From Thermogemmatispora sp042408965 (GTDB lineage Bacteria > Chloroflexota > Ktedonobacteria > Ktedonobacterales > Ktedonobacteraceae), in contig JBHOQN010000089.1 of assembly GCA_042408965.1 (NCBI GenBank), forward strand, positions 62,001 to 126,000: a stretch of 64,000 nt of DNA, read 5' to 3'. Position 1 is the first letter of the stretch. Each line of letters begins with the position of its first letter. The position numbers and the translations under genes were made by a program. The notes under the pieces are model-generated. The model saw only the letters and a list, made by a program, of their open reading frames with translations, had not been told where the DNA came from and made no database searches. Positions 51,664 through 60,517 of the stretch are shown one piece after another.

Positions 51664-52866
51664 TCAGGCCGTCCAGGACGGGCGCGAATCTCCGTCGACG
51701 CCCCCGCTGGTCAGTTGGATGGGACTGCCAACGACGCTGTAGACACCAGTCCGCTGGTTGAAGTTGAGCTTGAGCAGCCAGAGGTTGAACTCTTGATTAG
51801 TGTAGGAGAAGTAGGCTATCTCATTGCCATCAGGCGACCAGATCGGCTGGCTGACAAACTGTCCCTCGACCAGCAGCTTCGATTGCTGATAGGAGAGCAG
51901 GGCCTTCTTCTCAATGGCAGGATTGTTGGGATCACTGGTGATGCCCTCGGGCGTGGGCATGATATAGAGGCCCATCTGCCCGTTGCTCTCGCGCTTCACG
52001 TAGACGATGGAATTGCCTGAGGGTGAGAAGGCTGGCTGAATGCACTGCACGTTGGTGGGCGTGATGGCGATGCCGGGATCAAAGCCAGGGAGGCCGGGAT
52101 AGTAGGTGCCGTGTGGCTTGCTTGAGATCTCGTTGGGATTCTCCATGAAGAGCTGAATGACCTGCCGCGTATGGGTATCATCGTAGGCGTAGTGTGTGTA
52201 GATGATCTGATCGCTGTGGCCTGGCCGGAAGCTGGGATCGCTGTCGCCGCCATCGCCTACGTAGGCGTAGGCGACATCTTTGACGGCGTTGTAGTTATTG
52301 GGGTTGTTGATAGACATCTCATAGACCTGTAGATCCAGCACTGGCGCATCGTAGTGCGTATACTGATACCAGTCTTCCTTCTGAAAGTCGCTCAGGAAGA
52401 GCAGATGTTTGCTATCGGGCGCCCAGTGGGGCTGGGCGTTCCATTTAAAGTCGTTTTTCGGCGTGTCCAGGCCGGGCACGAAGTAGAAGTGGCCGTTGCC
52501 ATCGAGTAACATATGCCAGGGACCGCCATTGACAGCCATGTACTCGATATTGGAATAGTTCTTGAAGCGCACGGTAAAGGCGATCCATTTGCCGTCGGGT
52601 GACACGGCTGGATCGCGCACATCCTGCCCTCTGGTCAACTGCGTCAGGTTACTGGTGGTACCATCGAGGACCCAGAGATTGTGATCAATGGTGAAGTATA
52701 TCTTCCCTTTGAAGAGATTGGGATTCTGATTGACTCCCACCTGACGGCTGCCAGTGCTGGTCTGCTTGAAGTTGCCGTTGTTGTTGCCAATGCCGAGACA
52801 GCTCTGCAGGGTGATCACCAGGCAGGAGAGCAGAATGAACACGCGCCAGGAAATGTATCGCTTCAT
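51664..52866 (-). CDS. TolB-like PD40 beta-propeller lipoprotein
   Basis: 400 residues. Signal peptide with lipobox LQSC, so probably a lipoprotein on the outer face of the membrane. The propeller is made of PD40 repeats: DPAVSPDGKWIAF, PHWAPDSKHLLFL, QPAFSPSGNSIVYV, QPIWSPDGNEIAYF. Such propellers bind proteins or peptides; no peptidase domain follows. GC content is below the window average. The ATG at 52866 has CAGGGAACT upstream. Confidence 0.85.
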   Translation of the reverse strand: MKRYISWRVFILLSCLVITLQSCLGIGNNNGNFKQTSTGSRQVGVNQNPNLFKGKIYFTIDHNLWVLDGTTSNLTQLTRGQDVRDPAVSPDGKWIAFTVRFKNYSNIEYMAVNGGPWHMLLDGNGHFYFVPGLDTPKNDFKWNAQPHWAPDSKHLLFLSDFQKEDWYQYTHYDAPVLDLQVYEMSINNPNNYNAVKDVAYAYVGDGGDSDPSFRPGHSDQIIYTHYAYDDTHTRQVIQLFMENPNEISSKPHGTYYPGLPGFDPGIAITPTNVQCIQPAFSPSGNSIVYVKRESNGQMGLYIMPTPEGITSDPNNPAIEKKALLSYQQSKLLVEGQFVSQPIWSPDGNEIAYFSYTNQEFNLWLLKLNFNQRTGVYSVVGSPIQLTSGGVDGDSRPSWTA

Positions 52867-52947
52867 AGTTCCCTGTTTATCTCTCAAGCCTGGCCGGGGA
52901 GGGGAAGCCAGCAGGGCCTCCCCGGCACGTTCCCCTGGCCAGTACAG

Positions 52948-54969
52948 CTAGACTTGCGTTGCACTGAAGTCCTCAAAGACAACCGCCAGCATGAGATCCA
53001 GCAGGCTGTGCAGGCCAAGCATGTTGTCGCTTCCCTGGCCCTGCAGGCTCATCAGTCCCAGGCTCGCCATCTGCCCCGCCGTTGAGAGCTGACTGGAGCT
53101 GGCGCTGGTCACAGCGGCATCCGTCAGGGTTGGGGCAGCAGGAGCGGAGGCCAGGGTGGAAGACCCCGTGCTCGTGGTACCGATGTTGCACAGAGCATTG
53201 TTTCCCAGAGCAAACATCTTGGCAATCACCGGCAGCAAGGCATCGCAGTTGGGAATCTCCACATCGACGGCCTGTCCAGCGCGGGTCACGGTGGCCGCAT
53301 GTGAGTAGGGCGGCCCCAGGGTCACACGCTTGATACTGGAGGGATTGCTGCCGCGCGCGAAATCCATCAACTGCAGGACCTGGGTCAGGCTGAGATCGGT
53401 TTTGACATAGCCGTTGAGGTCCTGAGCGATCTCCTGCAGCTTGCCAAAGATGTCGGGATTATCTAGCTTGGTTTTGAGCTGGGTGAGCACCTGCTGCTGG
53501 CGTGCCGAACGGCCGAAATCGCCGACGAGATCGGCATGGCGCGAGCGTACATACTCCAGGGCCTGGGTGCCCGTCAGATGCTGCGGCCCTGGCGCGATGT
53601 AGAGGCGCTTGTAGGCATGGATATCGCCAGTTGTATTGCCTACGTCGTCGGGATAGGTGCCATCGGTGATCGGATGCATGACATCGATATCGACGCCGCC
53701 TACAGTATCGATCACCTTCACGAAGCCATCCAGGCCCACCCAGGCGTAATAATCGATGGGGATGCCAAAGTCGGCGTGGATGGTGGCTCGCGAGAGCGCC
53801 ACGCCGCCGTAGCCATAGGCCTCATCCAGCTTCCCCATGCCAACGCCGGGAATCGGCAGCCAGAAATCGCGCGGGATTGAGAGCATGCCAACGCTCCTGG
53901 TGGCGGGATCGATGGTCACGACGATATCGGTCTGGGCGATGTAGTGGCCGCTAAACTTCTCGTCGGTGTCACTGCCAAGCAGAAGAATGTTGAATCGCCC
54001 ACCGCCCAACACCGAACTGGAGGGATTGTCGCGGTTCGTTGTGGAGCCGCTGTCCCCCTTCAAACGAGGGACCTGCTGCCCAACAATATTGTTGACGGTG
54101 CCGGCGAAGGCATAGTAGTAATAGCCCACGGCGATTCCTACCGCCAGCAGCACGGCCAGCAGAACGCCACAGACCACGCGCGCCCAGATGGGGAACTTCC
54201 TCTTCTTGCGCGCGCGGACCCCCTTGCCAGGGACGGCGGGCCGAGCAACAGCAGGGGACCCAGGGCCAACGGGCGGTATCCAGGAGGGTTGGGCCGCTGG
54301 CGCTCCCCAGACGCCCGAGGCCGGCCCGCCCGATACAGCGGATACACCGGAGCCGAGACCGGGCATGGAGATCGCGTTGCCAGACGGCGCTGGCGCTACT
54401 GGCGCGGAAGGGGCTGCCATCATCAAGGGTCCGTTGCCGGGCAGCGAGACCTGCCCTGGCATGGAGGGGAAGGAGCCACCTGCTCCCGGTGGCATCGTGG
54501 GCAGCACTCCTGGCCTGTCAGCAGGCATACCAGGGGCGAACGGCAGGCCAGGTGAGCTGAGCGGCCCCTGGGTCGCCTGCTGAAGCAGATCGGGCAGCCG
54601 ATTCAGGGGCACACTGACATCTGTCTGGCGAGACGATACCTGATTCAATGAAAAGGCTGGAAGGCTTCCCTGGTGAAGAGGCTGGCCCGCTGCGGGCCCA
54701 TTCACCTGGCCTGCTGACGGTATCGGCGCCGGTCCCGGCCCTGGGATGCCGGGGAGCGAAAGCATCGGCGGCCCGCCGCCCTGCCGGCCTTGCTGCCACA
54801 GGTCTGTACCCGCTGGCTGTGCTGCTGCCAGTCCTGCCTGCTGACCTTGAGCCGGGGGTGATCCCGCCTGCCCATCAACTGGCGACCATAGACCCGACTG
54901 TGGCTCCTGCTGAACAGGCTCACCCAGAACCTGCGCCGGGTGTTTTATAAACTGGCGTTTCACAGTCAT
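52948..54969 (-). CDS. LytR-CpsA-Psr (LCP) family protein with long low-complexity N-terminus
   Basis: 673 residues. The first 255 are Pro/Gly/Gln/Ala-rich and cytoplasmic, then a basic segment (KKRKFPIW) and one membrane helix. The LCP domain (about 320-530) has ILLLGSDTD, DIVVTIDPATRSVGMLSIPRDFW, VGGVDIDV, and LEYVRSRHADLVGDFGRSARQQQVL with the conserved arginines. LCP enzymes attach polymers such as teichoic acids or capsule to peptidoglycan. The C-terminal tail is Ser/Ala-rich. AGGAAGTG precedes the ATG. A 25-nt-spaced repeat in the leader is noted in the gap entry. Confidence 0.92.
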   Translation of the reverse strand: MTVKRQFIKHPAQVLGEPVQQEPQSGLWSPVDGQAGSPPAQGQQAGLAAAQPAGTDLWQQGRQGGGPPMLSLPGIPGPGPAPIPSAGQVNGPAAGQPLHQGSLPAFSLNQVSSRQTDVSVPLNRLPDLLQQATQGPLSSPGLPFAPGMPADRPGVLPTMPPGAGGSFPSMPGQVSLPGNGPLMMAAPSAPVAPAPSGNAISMPGLGSGVSAVSGGPASGVWGAPAAQPSWIPPVGPGSPAVARPAVPGKGVRARKKRKFPIWARVVCGVLLAVLLAVGIAVGYYYYAFAGTVNNIVGQQVPRLKGDSGSTTNRDNPSSSVLGGGRFNILLLGSDTDEKFSGHYIAQTDIVVTIDPATRSVGMLSIPRDFWLPIPGVGMGKLDEAYGYGGVALSRATIHADFGIPIDYYAWVGLDGFVKVIDTVGGVDIDVMHPITDGTYPDDVGNTTGDIHAYKRLYIAPGPQHLTGTQALEYVRSRHADLVGDFGRSARQQQVLTQLKTKLDNPDIFGKLQEIAQDLNGYVKTDLSLTQVLQLMDFARGSNPSSIKRVTLGPPYSHAATVTRAGQAVDVEIPNCDALLPVIAKMFALGNNALCNIGTTSTGSSTLASAPAAPTLTDAAVTSASSSQLSTAGQMASLGLMSLQGQGSDNMLGLHSLLDLMLAVVFEDFSATQV

Positions 54970-55578
54970 TGAAACTCACTTCCTGACGATTTCGTCGCAG
55001 AGAGCCTCTGATTGAGATGAGCGCCCTCTCCGCGTATCTCAATGGCGCTATCAGGTCACTCCGTATACCGGAGCCGCTGCGATCACCCCCGGCCTCACTG
55101 CCACCTGTTTCTTTCTGGTTCAGAATGACTACATAATTTTACTGAAAGGTTAAACGTTTCGCCAGCCATTTTCTTACGGTCACCTGACCAACCTGGCTAT
55201 GGGGATAGGTACCTGTTTCCTACATGCAGGCTTCTCTGTGCTCCTGCAGGCCCCATTCCGGCGGGCGAGACGTTGCTCCTCTCTGATCCCTTCCTCTCTA
55301 CCCGGCTATCCAGTCAGCTACTGGCCCCTCAGAGCGGCCTGCCCCCCGCCCACTCCGATCACCGCCTGAAACGTTGCTGTGATGGCTCTCTGGCAGCCTT
55401 CAGGCAAGCGCTCGCCTGTCTGCGATCTGTCCCTCACCACGTACGTCATCTCCGGTACCTCCTCTCCGCTGGGGACAGGGGGAGTAGCCAATAGTCACTT
55501 ACTATAACGCATCCTGTACCAACAAGGTCGCGACCACGGCACTTTTGGGCCACGCCGAAGTGCAGCGGAGCGCACCCC
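54970..55578. other. Gap between LCP gene and STAND ATPase gene
   Basis: No convincing gene in 609 bases. The part next to the LCP gene contains the inverted repeat ATTGAGAT (55011-55018) and ATCTCAAT (55036-55043), and a CTCCG/CGGAG hairpin around 55062-55076. An AT-rich block at 55125-55160 probably contains the LCP promoter, although I cannot fix -35 and -10 boxes. Confidence 0.45.
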
Positions 55579-57747
55579 TCAACTCAGCAATTGCGTGAGC
55601 AACGTCTCCTGCTGCAGCAGTGCGGCCTGACGCAGATGCGCAAAGACCTCGGCTCCCAGACGCTGCTCCAGGGTGCTGAGAAAGAGCTCGAGTGTGCTGA
55701 CTGTGGGGTCCTGCAGAGACTGGCGCAGGTGAATGGCAAAGAGGAGCAGCGCCAGGCCTTCACTCTGGCGCCCTTGCTCATAGAGGAGCATGCCAATGTT
55801 GGTGACGATCATCCCAATATCGTAGCGCTCCTGCGTGCGTACGGCCAGCTTGAGGGACTGCTGGTAGTAGCTCATGGCCTGCTGATACTGTTTCTGGGCC
55901 TGATAGAGCAGGCCCAGGTTGTGCAGGGCGACGCTCTCGATCTGGGGATCAGGATCGGCCTGCTGGCGATTGAGCAGCAGGGCTTGCTCGAAACAGGACT
56001 GGGCCTGCTGTGCGGCCCCCAGACTCCGATACAGCTCGCCAACGTTGACCAGGGTTACGGCGGCATCGTGTTGATCGCCCAGGGCGTTCTGAATGCTCAG
56101 GGCGCGCTCATAGCAGGCACGACTCTGCTCATATTCTCCTAGACGCGCATAGAGCAGCCCCAGATGGCTGTTGACCAGACCCTCGTCATGACGGGTCAGC
56201 AGGCCACTGGGTGGAAGCATATTCGTATATAGCCCCATCAATGTATTCCATGTACCCCAGCGCATCAAACTCTCATGCAAGCTCTCACTGAAGAGGAGAT
56301 CACAGGCCTCCTGCCAGCGCCAGCCGAGACAGAGATGGCGGATGGCCAGCAAGAGAGGGGCTACATCCTGTAGTCCCGTGCGCCGCTCCGGGGGTGGGCA
56401 CTGCTCCTGCGCCAGCCGACGATAGTAGGCAGCGATCACCAGATGGCCACTCGCCAGAGCGACCTCGCGCGCCTCATTGGCCTCCGCGGGGAGATCGGCC
56501 ATGGCGGCCAGCAAGGGACTGATGATGGCAAGGCCAAGCTGTGCGCTCAGGGCCTCGGCACTCTGCAGATCGCCGCCCTCCAGATAACAGGTCATCACAT
56601 AGCCTCGCAGCAGATCGTGGAGATTGTAGCAGGTCACTCCGGCCTCGTTGATCGCGCACTGCACCAACGAAAGCTGAGCCAGGCGGGTTAGCTCTTGCTC
56701 GATGAGGATGGTCTGTTGCGGAGTGGCCTCGCCCGCCACAACGGTGGCAACCCCTTGCAGGGGCACTGGCTCTGAGAAGAGCGCCAGCGCGCGCAACAGG
56801 AGCGCCTGGACAGGCGTCAGGCTGCGATGGACGGCGGCGATGACCTGGATGGTCACGTCGTTGCTCCAGAGCAACTGGTACTCTGGCGCATGCAGGAGAT
56901 AGCTCAGCGGCACGCGGGTGAGCTGCAACAGCGCATAGATCAGTAGCAGGGCGAAGACATGCCCACCACAGCGCTGCCAGACGAGCGACAGCTCTTCGTA
57001 GGCAGCCTGCAGACCGCGCTGCTGCAGGAGGGAAACTCCTTCGGGAATGCTGACGCGCGAGACGAGGTAGGAGCGCACGCGCTTCTCATCGTCGTTGAGT
57101 GGGCCATAGGGCGAAAGGTTGCTGGTCAGTAAGAGGCGGCTGGCACCAAGGTCCATCTGCAGCATCTCGAAAAAGGCGTTCAGGGCGCCACGCCCTACCA
57201 GGCCCTGCGCGGTCTGGGGATCGAGTAACTGCTCGAACTGATCGAGCACGATAAAGGCGCTCTCCTGGGGACGCCGCAGGGCCTTGACCAGGGCGGCGAT
57301 CTGCTGCTCCGGCTTCTGCAGAAAGAAGGTCGAGGTGTCAACATTGATGCTGCGCAGGATGGCGGCTATGACATCGGGCAGATTGGCGAAGGAGTTGATG
57401 CTCAACCAGACACAATAGCGCGGCTGCAGGGCCAGCGCTCCTAGGGCGCGGACCGGGGCCTGCAGGCTTTTATAGATCAGCGCGGCCAGCGTCGATTTGC
57501 CCACGCCTGGCTCGCCGGTCAGGAACACAGCGCTGGTGCCGGGGTTGCTCAGCATGCGGCGCACGGCATTGACCTCGTCAGCGCGCTGCAGAATGCGCTC
57601 CGGCTCGGTTGCGGGCGGGGTGGTCGAGTAGATCCCAAAGGTGAACTGCTGCTGGCGCTGGGGCAGCGGCTGCAGGGCGGAGGCGAGAGGCAGCGAACCT
57701 TGCATCTGCCCCGCTGCCACCAGGTTATTATATTCCCACCCTTGCAT
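55579..57747 (-). CDS. STAND-class P-loop ATPase with C-terminal TPR repeats
   Basis: 722 residues. NB-ARC-like ATPase: Walker A FLTGEPGVGKST, Walker B FIVLDQFEQLLD, RLLLTSN sensor, then a winged-helix region. The C-terminal 250 residues are tetratricopeptide repeats (GLLYARLGEYEQSRACYERAL, NVGELYRSLGAAQQAQSCFEQAL, NLGLLYQAQKQYQQAMSYY). The N-terminal 50 residues hold no visible effector or DNA-binding domain. Such ATPases are signal-sensing switches in regulators and in some antiphage systems. Start at 57747 is chosen because an upstream ATG at 57810 lies ahead of the promoter's -10 (57791-57786). Confidence 0.85.
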   Translation of the reverse strand: MQGWEYNNLVAAGQMQGSLPLASALQPLPQRQQQFTFGIYSTTPPATEPERILQRADEVNAVRRMLSNPGTSAVFLTGEPGVGKSTLAALIYKSLQAPVRALGALALQPRYCVWLSINSFANLPDVIAAILRSINVDTSTFFLQKPEQQIAALVKALRRPQESAFIVLDQFEQLLDPQTAQGLVGRGALNAFFEMLQMDLGASRLLLTSNLSPYGPLNDDEKRVRSYLVSRVSIPEGVSLLQQRGLQAAYEELSLVWQRCGGHVFALLLIYALLQLTRVPLSYLLHAPEYQLLWSNDVTIQVIAAVHRSLTPVQALLLRALALFSEPVPLQGVATVVAGEATPQQTILIEQELTRLAQLSLVQCAINEAGVTCYNLHDLLRGYVMTCYLEGGDLQSAEALSAQLGLAIISPLLAAMADLPAEANEAREVALASGHLVIAAYYRRLAQEQCPPPERRTGLQDVAPLLLAIRHLCLGWRWQEACDLLFSESLHESLMRWGTWNTLMGLYTNMLPPSGLLTRHDEGLVNSHLGLLYARLGEYEQSRACYERALSIQNALGDQHDAAVTLVNVGELYRSLGAAQQAQSCFEQALLLNRQQADPDPQIESVALHNLGLLYQAQKQYQQAMSYYQQSLKLAVRTQERYDIGMIVTNIGMLLYEQGRQSEGLALLLFAIHLRQSLQDPTVSTLELFLSTLEQRLGAEVFAHLRQAALLQQETLLTQLLS

Positions 57748-57785
57748 ACAACGTTGTACCTCGAATTTCCGATTGTGGTGAGTGC

Positions 57786-57794
57786 AGTATACCA
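57786..57794 (-). promoter_or_regulatory. Extended -10 promoter of the STAND ATPase gene
   Basis: Minus-strand TGGTATACT with TATACT at 57791-57786, about 38 nt before the ATG at 57747. A TACAACGTTGTA palindrome lies immediately upstream of the ATG. Confidence 0.6.
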
Positions 57795-57873
57795 TATTGG
57801 CATGCTGCAAGGCTCAGATAGCCTGAAAATGCTAAGATAGGGACGTAACTCGCGTAGAAAGGGAGATTGACCT

Positions 57874-58857
57874 ATGCTTCGTCTGATCTACATGGGCACC
57901 CCACAGTTCGCTGTGCCCCCGCTGGAGGCCCTCATCCGTGGAGCTGCGCCCGGCGCCGTGCTGCCCTCGGGATACGAGATCGTGACGGTGATCACCCGCA
58001 CGGATAAACCCGCCGGCCGCGGCCACCATGTGGTTTATTCGCCAGTCAAGCAGGTGGCGCTGGCCCACGGACTGCCTGTCTGGCAACCAGGCTCGCTGAA
58101 ACGGCCAGAGAACATCGCCGCGCTGGCGGCCTACCACGCCGATCTCTATATCGTGACGGCCTTCGGCCAGATTCTTCCTCAGGCCGTTCTCGATCAGCCA
58201 CGCTACGGAACTCTGAACATTCATGCCTCCTTGCTTCCACGCTACCGCGGCGTCTCGCCGATCAGTGAGGCCATCCTGCAAGGCGAGCGCGAAACGGGGG
58301 TCAGCATCATGCTCCTCGATGCGGGGATCGATACGGGACCGGTGCTGCATCAACGGCGCATTGCTATCGCTCCCGACGACACCACGGCGACCCTGAGTGT
58401 CCGCCTGGCTGAGGAGGGCGCGGCGGCTCTTCTGGAGACACTCCCCCTCTGGATCGCCGGCACTATCACGCCTCAGCCCCAGGACGAGACAGCGGCCAGC
58501 TATACACGCCTGCTGCGCAAAGAGGACGGGGAGATCAACTGGCAACAGCCGGCACTCTTGCTCGAGCGGATGGTGCGCGCTTACACACCCTGGCCCGGTG
58601 CCTATACCTTCTGGCGCGGCAAGCTCCTCAAGATCATCCAGGCCAGTGTCCTGGAGAACGAGGGGGCCTCTGCCCTACCAGCGGGAAGTGTGGCCGTGCG
58701 GGAGATGGAGGGCCTGCCTACGCTGACCGTCGCTACCGGCGCTGGCTGGCTGGTGATCAAGACGCTGCAGATGGAGGGACGAAAGGCGGTGAGCGCGGCG
58801 GAATTCCTGCGCGGCTATCCGCAGATCGCCGGCGCCGTCCTGGGAGCACGGACTTGA
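57874..58857 (+). CDS. fmt: Methionyl-tRNA formyltransferase
   Basis: 327 residues. It formylates the initiator Met-tRNA using 10-formyltetrahydrofolate. Seen: YMGTPQFAVPPLEAL, the tRNA-contact loop RTDKPAGRG, and the catalytic Asn-His-Asp in LNIHASLLPRYRGVSPI and DAGIDTGPVL. The C-terminal domain contains RAYTPWPGAYTFWRG. HAS replaces the common HPS. GGGAGA precedes the ATG, and an extended -10 TGCTAAGAT (57830-57838) provides a promoter. It is divergent from the STAND gene. Confidence 0.96.
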   Translation: MLRLIYMGTPQFAVPPLEALIRGAAPGAVLPSGYEIVTVITRTDKPAGRGHHVVYSPVKQVALAHGLPVWQPGSLKRPENIAALAAYHADLYIVTAFGQILPQAVLDQPRYGTLNIHASLLPRYRGVSPISEAILQGERETGVSIMLLDAGIDTGPVLHQRRIAIAPDDTTATLSVRLAEEGAAALLETLPLWIAGTITPQPQDETAASYTRLLRKEDGEINWQQPALLLERMVRAYTPWPGAYTFWRGKLLKIIQASVLENEGASALPAGSVAVREMEGLPTLTVATGAGWLVIKTLQMEGRKAVSAAEFLRGYPQIAGAVLGART

Positions 58858-58934
58858 GGAGGACCTGGCAGAGAGAGACCCCTATGTCGAGGTGTCTCTC
58901 TCTTCGGCCAGCCCGCCAGAGGACGAGCGTGCTC

Positions 58935-59141
58935 TCAGACCGTCCTGGGACGGGTGACCAGCGCGCCGATGACACAGATCACGGCAATCGCGAAGAAGAG
59001 CACCGCATGCTTAATGTGCGTGGAGGAGGTGGTCAGTAGATGGGGAATGCCCGGAATCAAATAGTAGATCCCCAGAATCACGGCGAGAATGGCGACCACG
59101 ATTGCCCCGATAAACAGGGCCGGGTTGGATGAACTCTTCAC
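58935..59141 (-). CDS. Small two-helix membrane protein
   Basis: 68 residues starting at GTG 59141 with GAGAGGAC upstream. It contains two hydrophobic helices (about 8-30 and 43-62) and a basic C-terminus (TRPRT). No family recognised. A longer frame to 59213 lacks a ribosome binding site. It lies next to another tiny two-helix protein on the same strand, 135 nt upstream. Confidence 0.6.
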   Translation of the reverse strand: MKSSSNPALFIGAIVVAILAVILGIYYLIPGIPHLLTTSSTHIKHAVLFFAIAVICVIGALVTRPRTV

Positions 59142-59276
59142 TGGCGTGTCCTCTCTTTCTCTGTACCATCTTGTGAACGATGCCCCTGCGGGAGACCCCT
59201 CGGACCTCGGCACAGGAGCACCTGCATGTGCGTCTGCCAGTCGCGGCTCTTGTGCTCAGAAAGACGAGCGGAGCGC

Positions 59277-59456
59277 TCAGGCAGCTTTGGGACGGCCCAT
59301 CACCATCGCGACGATCCCAACGATCAGGAGGATAGCACCGACGACCAGGCCAGCGAGACCGAGTTTCTGATGATGCAATGCCTCAAAAACGCCTCCGAGG
59401 ATCAGAAGAATGATGCCCGCTGCAATGGCTGCGTAGAACAGAGTCTGGTTCTTCAT
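59277..59456 (-). CDS. Very small two-helix membrane protein
   Basis: 59 residues: MKNQTLFYAAIAAGIILLIL opens the first helix, a short HHQK loop follows, then a second helix (about 34-52) ending GRPKAA. AAGGTAGGA precedes the ATG at 59456 at reasonable spacing. Same strand and similar size as the protein at 58935-59141, so the two may be distant paralogues. Similar tiny proteins are common near cell-envelope genes; function unknown. Confidence 0.6.
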   Translation of the reverse strand: MKNQTLFYAAIAAGIILLILGGVFEALHHQKLGLAGLVVGAILLIVGIVAMVMGRPKAA

Positions 59457-59603
59457 ACGCGGTGTCCTACCTTTTGAAGAAAATAGTTGCCCCGCGTGTA
59501 CGAGGTCGTCGGGCTGCTAGAGCAACACGTGACCTCTTCCCGACAGGCGGGGAAATATGGCCGGGGAGGAATCTCTCCCCAGGCTGTAAGCAATTCTACC
59601 GAA

Positions 59604-60497
59604 TCAGGCAGCGTTATGCAATACGAAGAAGAGTAATCCGAGCGCGATCAAACCCGCCGCCCAGCAATAGATGGCGAATGGATAGAGGTTGCCAGTCTCG
59701 AAGTACCTGAGTAAGAATTTAGTACTGAGATAGGCCGCCACCCCCGAGAGAACCGTGCCCAGCAGGACAAGCAGCAACACCGAGCCGGAGAGACCAAAGA
59801 GCTGGGGAATTTCGAGCACCGAGGCCGCAAAGATGATAGGGGTCCCCAGTAGAAAGGAGTAGCGTGCGGCATCCTCATGACTCAGACGCACCCCCAGTCC
59901 CGCCACCATGCTGGAGCCGGAGCGCGAAATGCCCGGGATCAGCGCCAGCGACTGTGCCAGACCGACCAGCACGGCCTCCTTCCACGACAGCGAGGCCAGT
60001 GGACGCAGTCGCACCGCCTGCTCTTTGCCACTCTGTGGCTGGCCGGTCCGGGCGGCGAGATAGCGGCGCAGCGCCTCGCCGAAGAAGAGGATCGAGCCAT
60101 TCACGACCAGGAATGTTGAGGCAATCACAGGCGAGGCGAAGAGACGCTTGAGCGGTGTCTCCAGAAAGACGCCGAGAATGCCTGTGGGGATGGTCCCGAT
60201 GATAATCAGCCAGCTCACCCACTCTTCAGTCCCACGCTGCACCTGTCCATCTTTAATGCTTTTCCATAGCGTGAGCAACACCTGGAGCCAGTCACGCCAG
60301 AAATAGATCACCAGCGCGATGGCGGTTCCTAAATGCAATGCCGTAATCAGTGGCAGAAAACGCTCGTTGTCGACCAGATCGCCCCAGCCGAGCAGCCCCG
60401 GCAGAATGACGGTATGGCCCAGGCTGCTGATGGGGAAGAGTTCGGTGATACCCTGCAACAGCGCCAGAAAGATGACCTGTCCGATGTTGAGATTCAT
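59604..60497 (-). CDS. uppP: Undecaprenyl-diphosphatase
   Basis: 297 residues, about 8 membrane helices (BacA/UppP family). The catalytic motifs are GITELFPISSLGHTVI (E-rich motif 1) and IPGISRSGSSM (PGxSRSG motif). It recycles the lipid carrier for cell-wall synthesis and confers bacitracin tolerance. A polar insert of about 20 residues lies in the central cytoplasmic loop. It is 20 nt downstream of mltG on the same strand, which links two wall-assembly genes. Confidence 0.95.
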   Translation of the reverse strand: MNLNIGQVIFLALLQGITELFPISSLGHTVILPGLLGWGDLVDNERFLPLITALHLGTAIALVIYFWRDWLQVLLTLWKSIKDGQVQRGTEEWVSWLIIIGTIPTGILGVFLETPLKRLFASPVIASTFLVVNGSILFFGEALRRYLAARTGQPQSGKEQAVRLRPLASLSWKEAVLVGLAQSLALIPGISRSGSSMVAGLGVRLSHEDAARYSFLLGTPIIFAASVLEIPQLFGLSGSVLLLVLLGTVLSGVAAYLSTKFLLRYFETGNLYPFAIYCWAAGLIALGLLFFVLHNAA

Positions 60498-60517
60498 CTG
60501 CTGCTCTCATTCACCCT

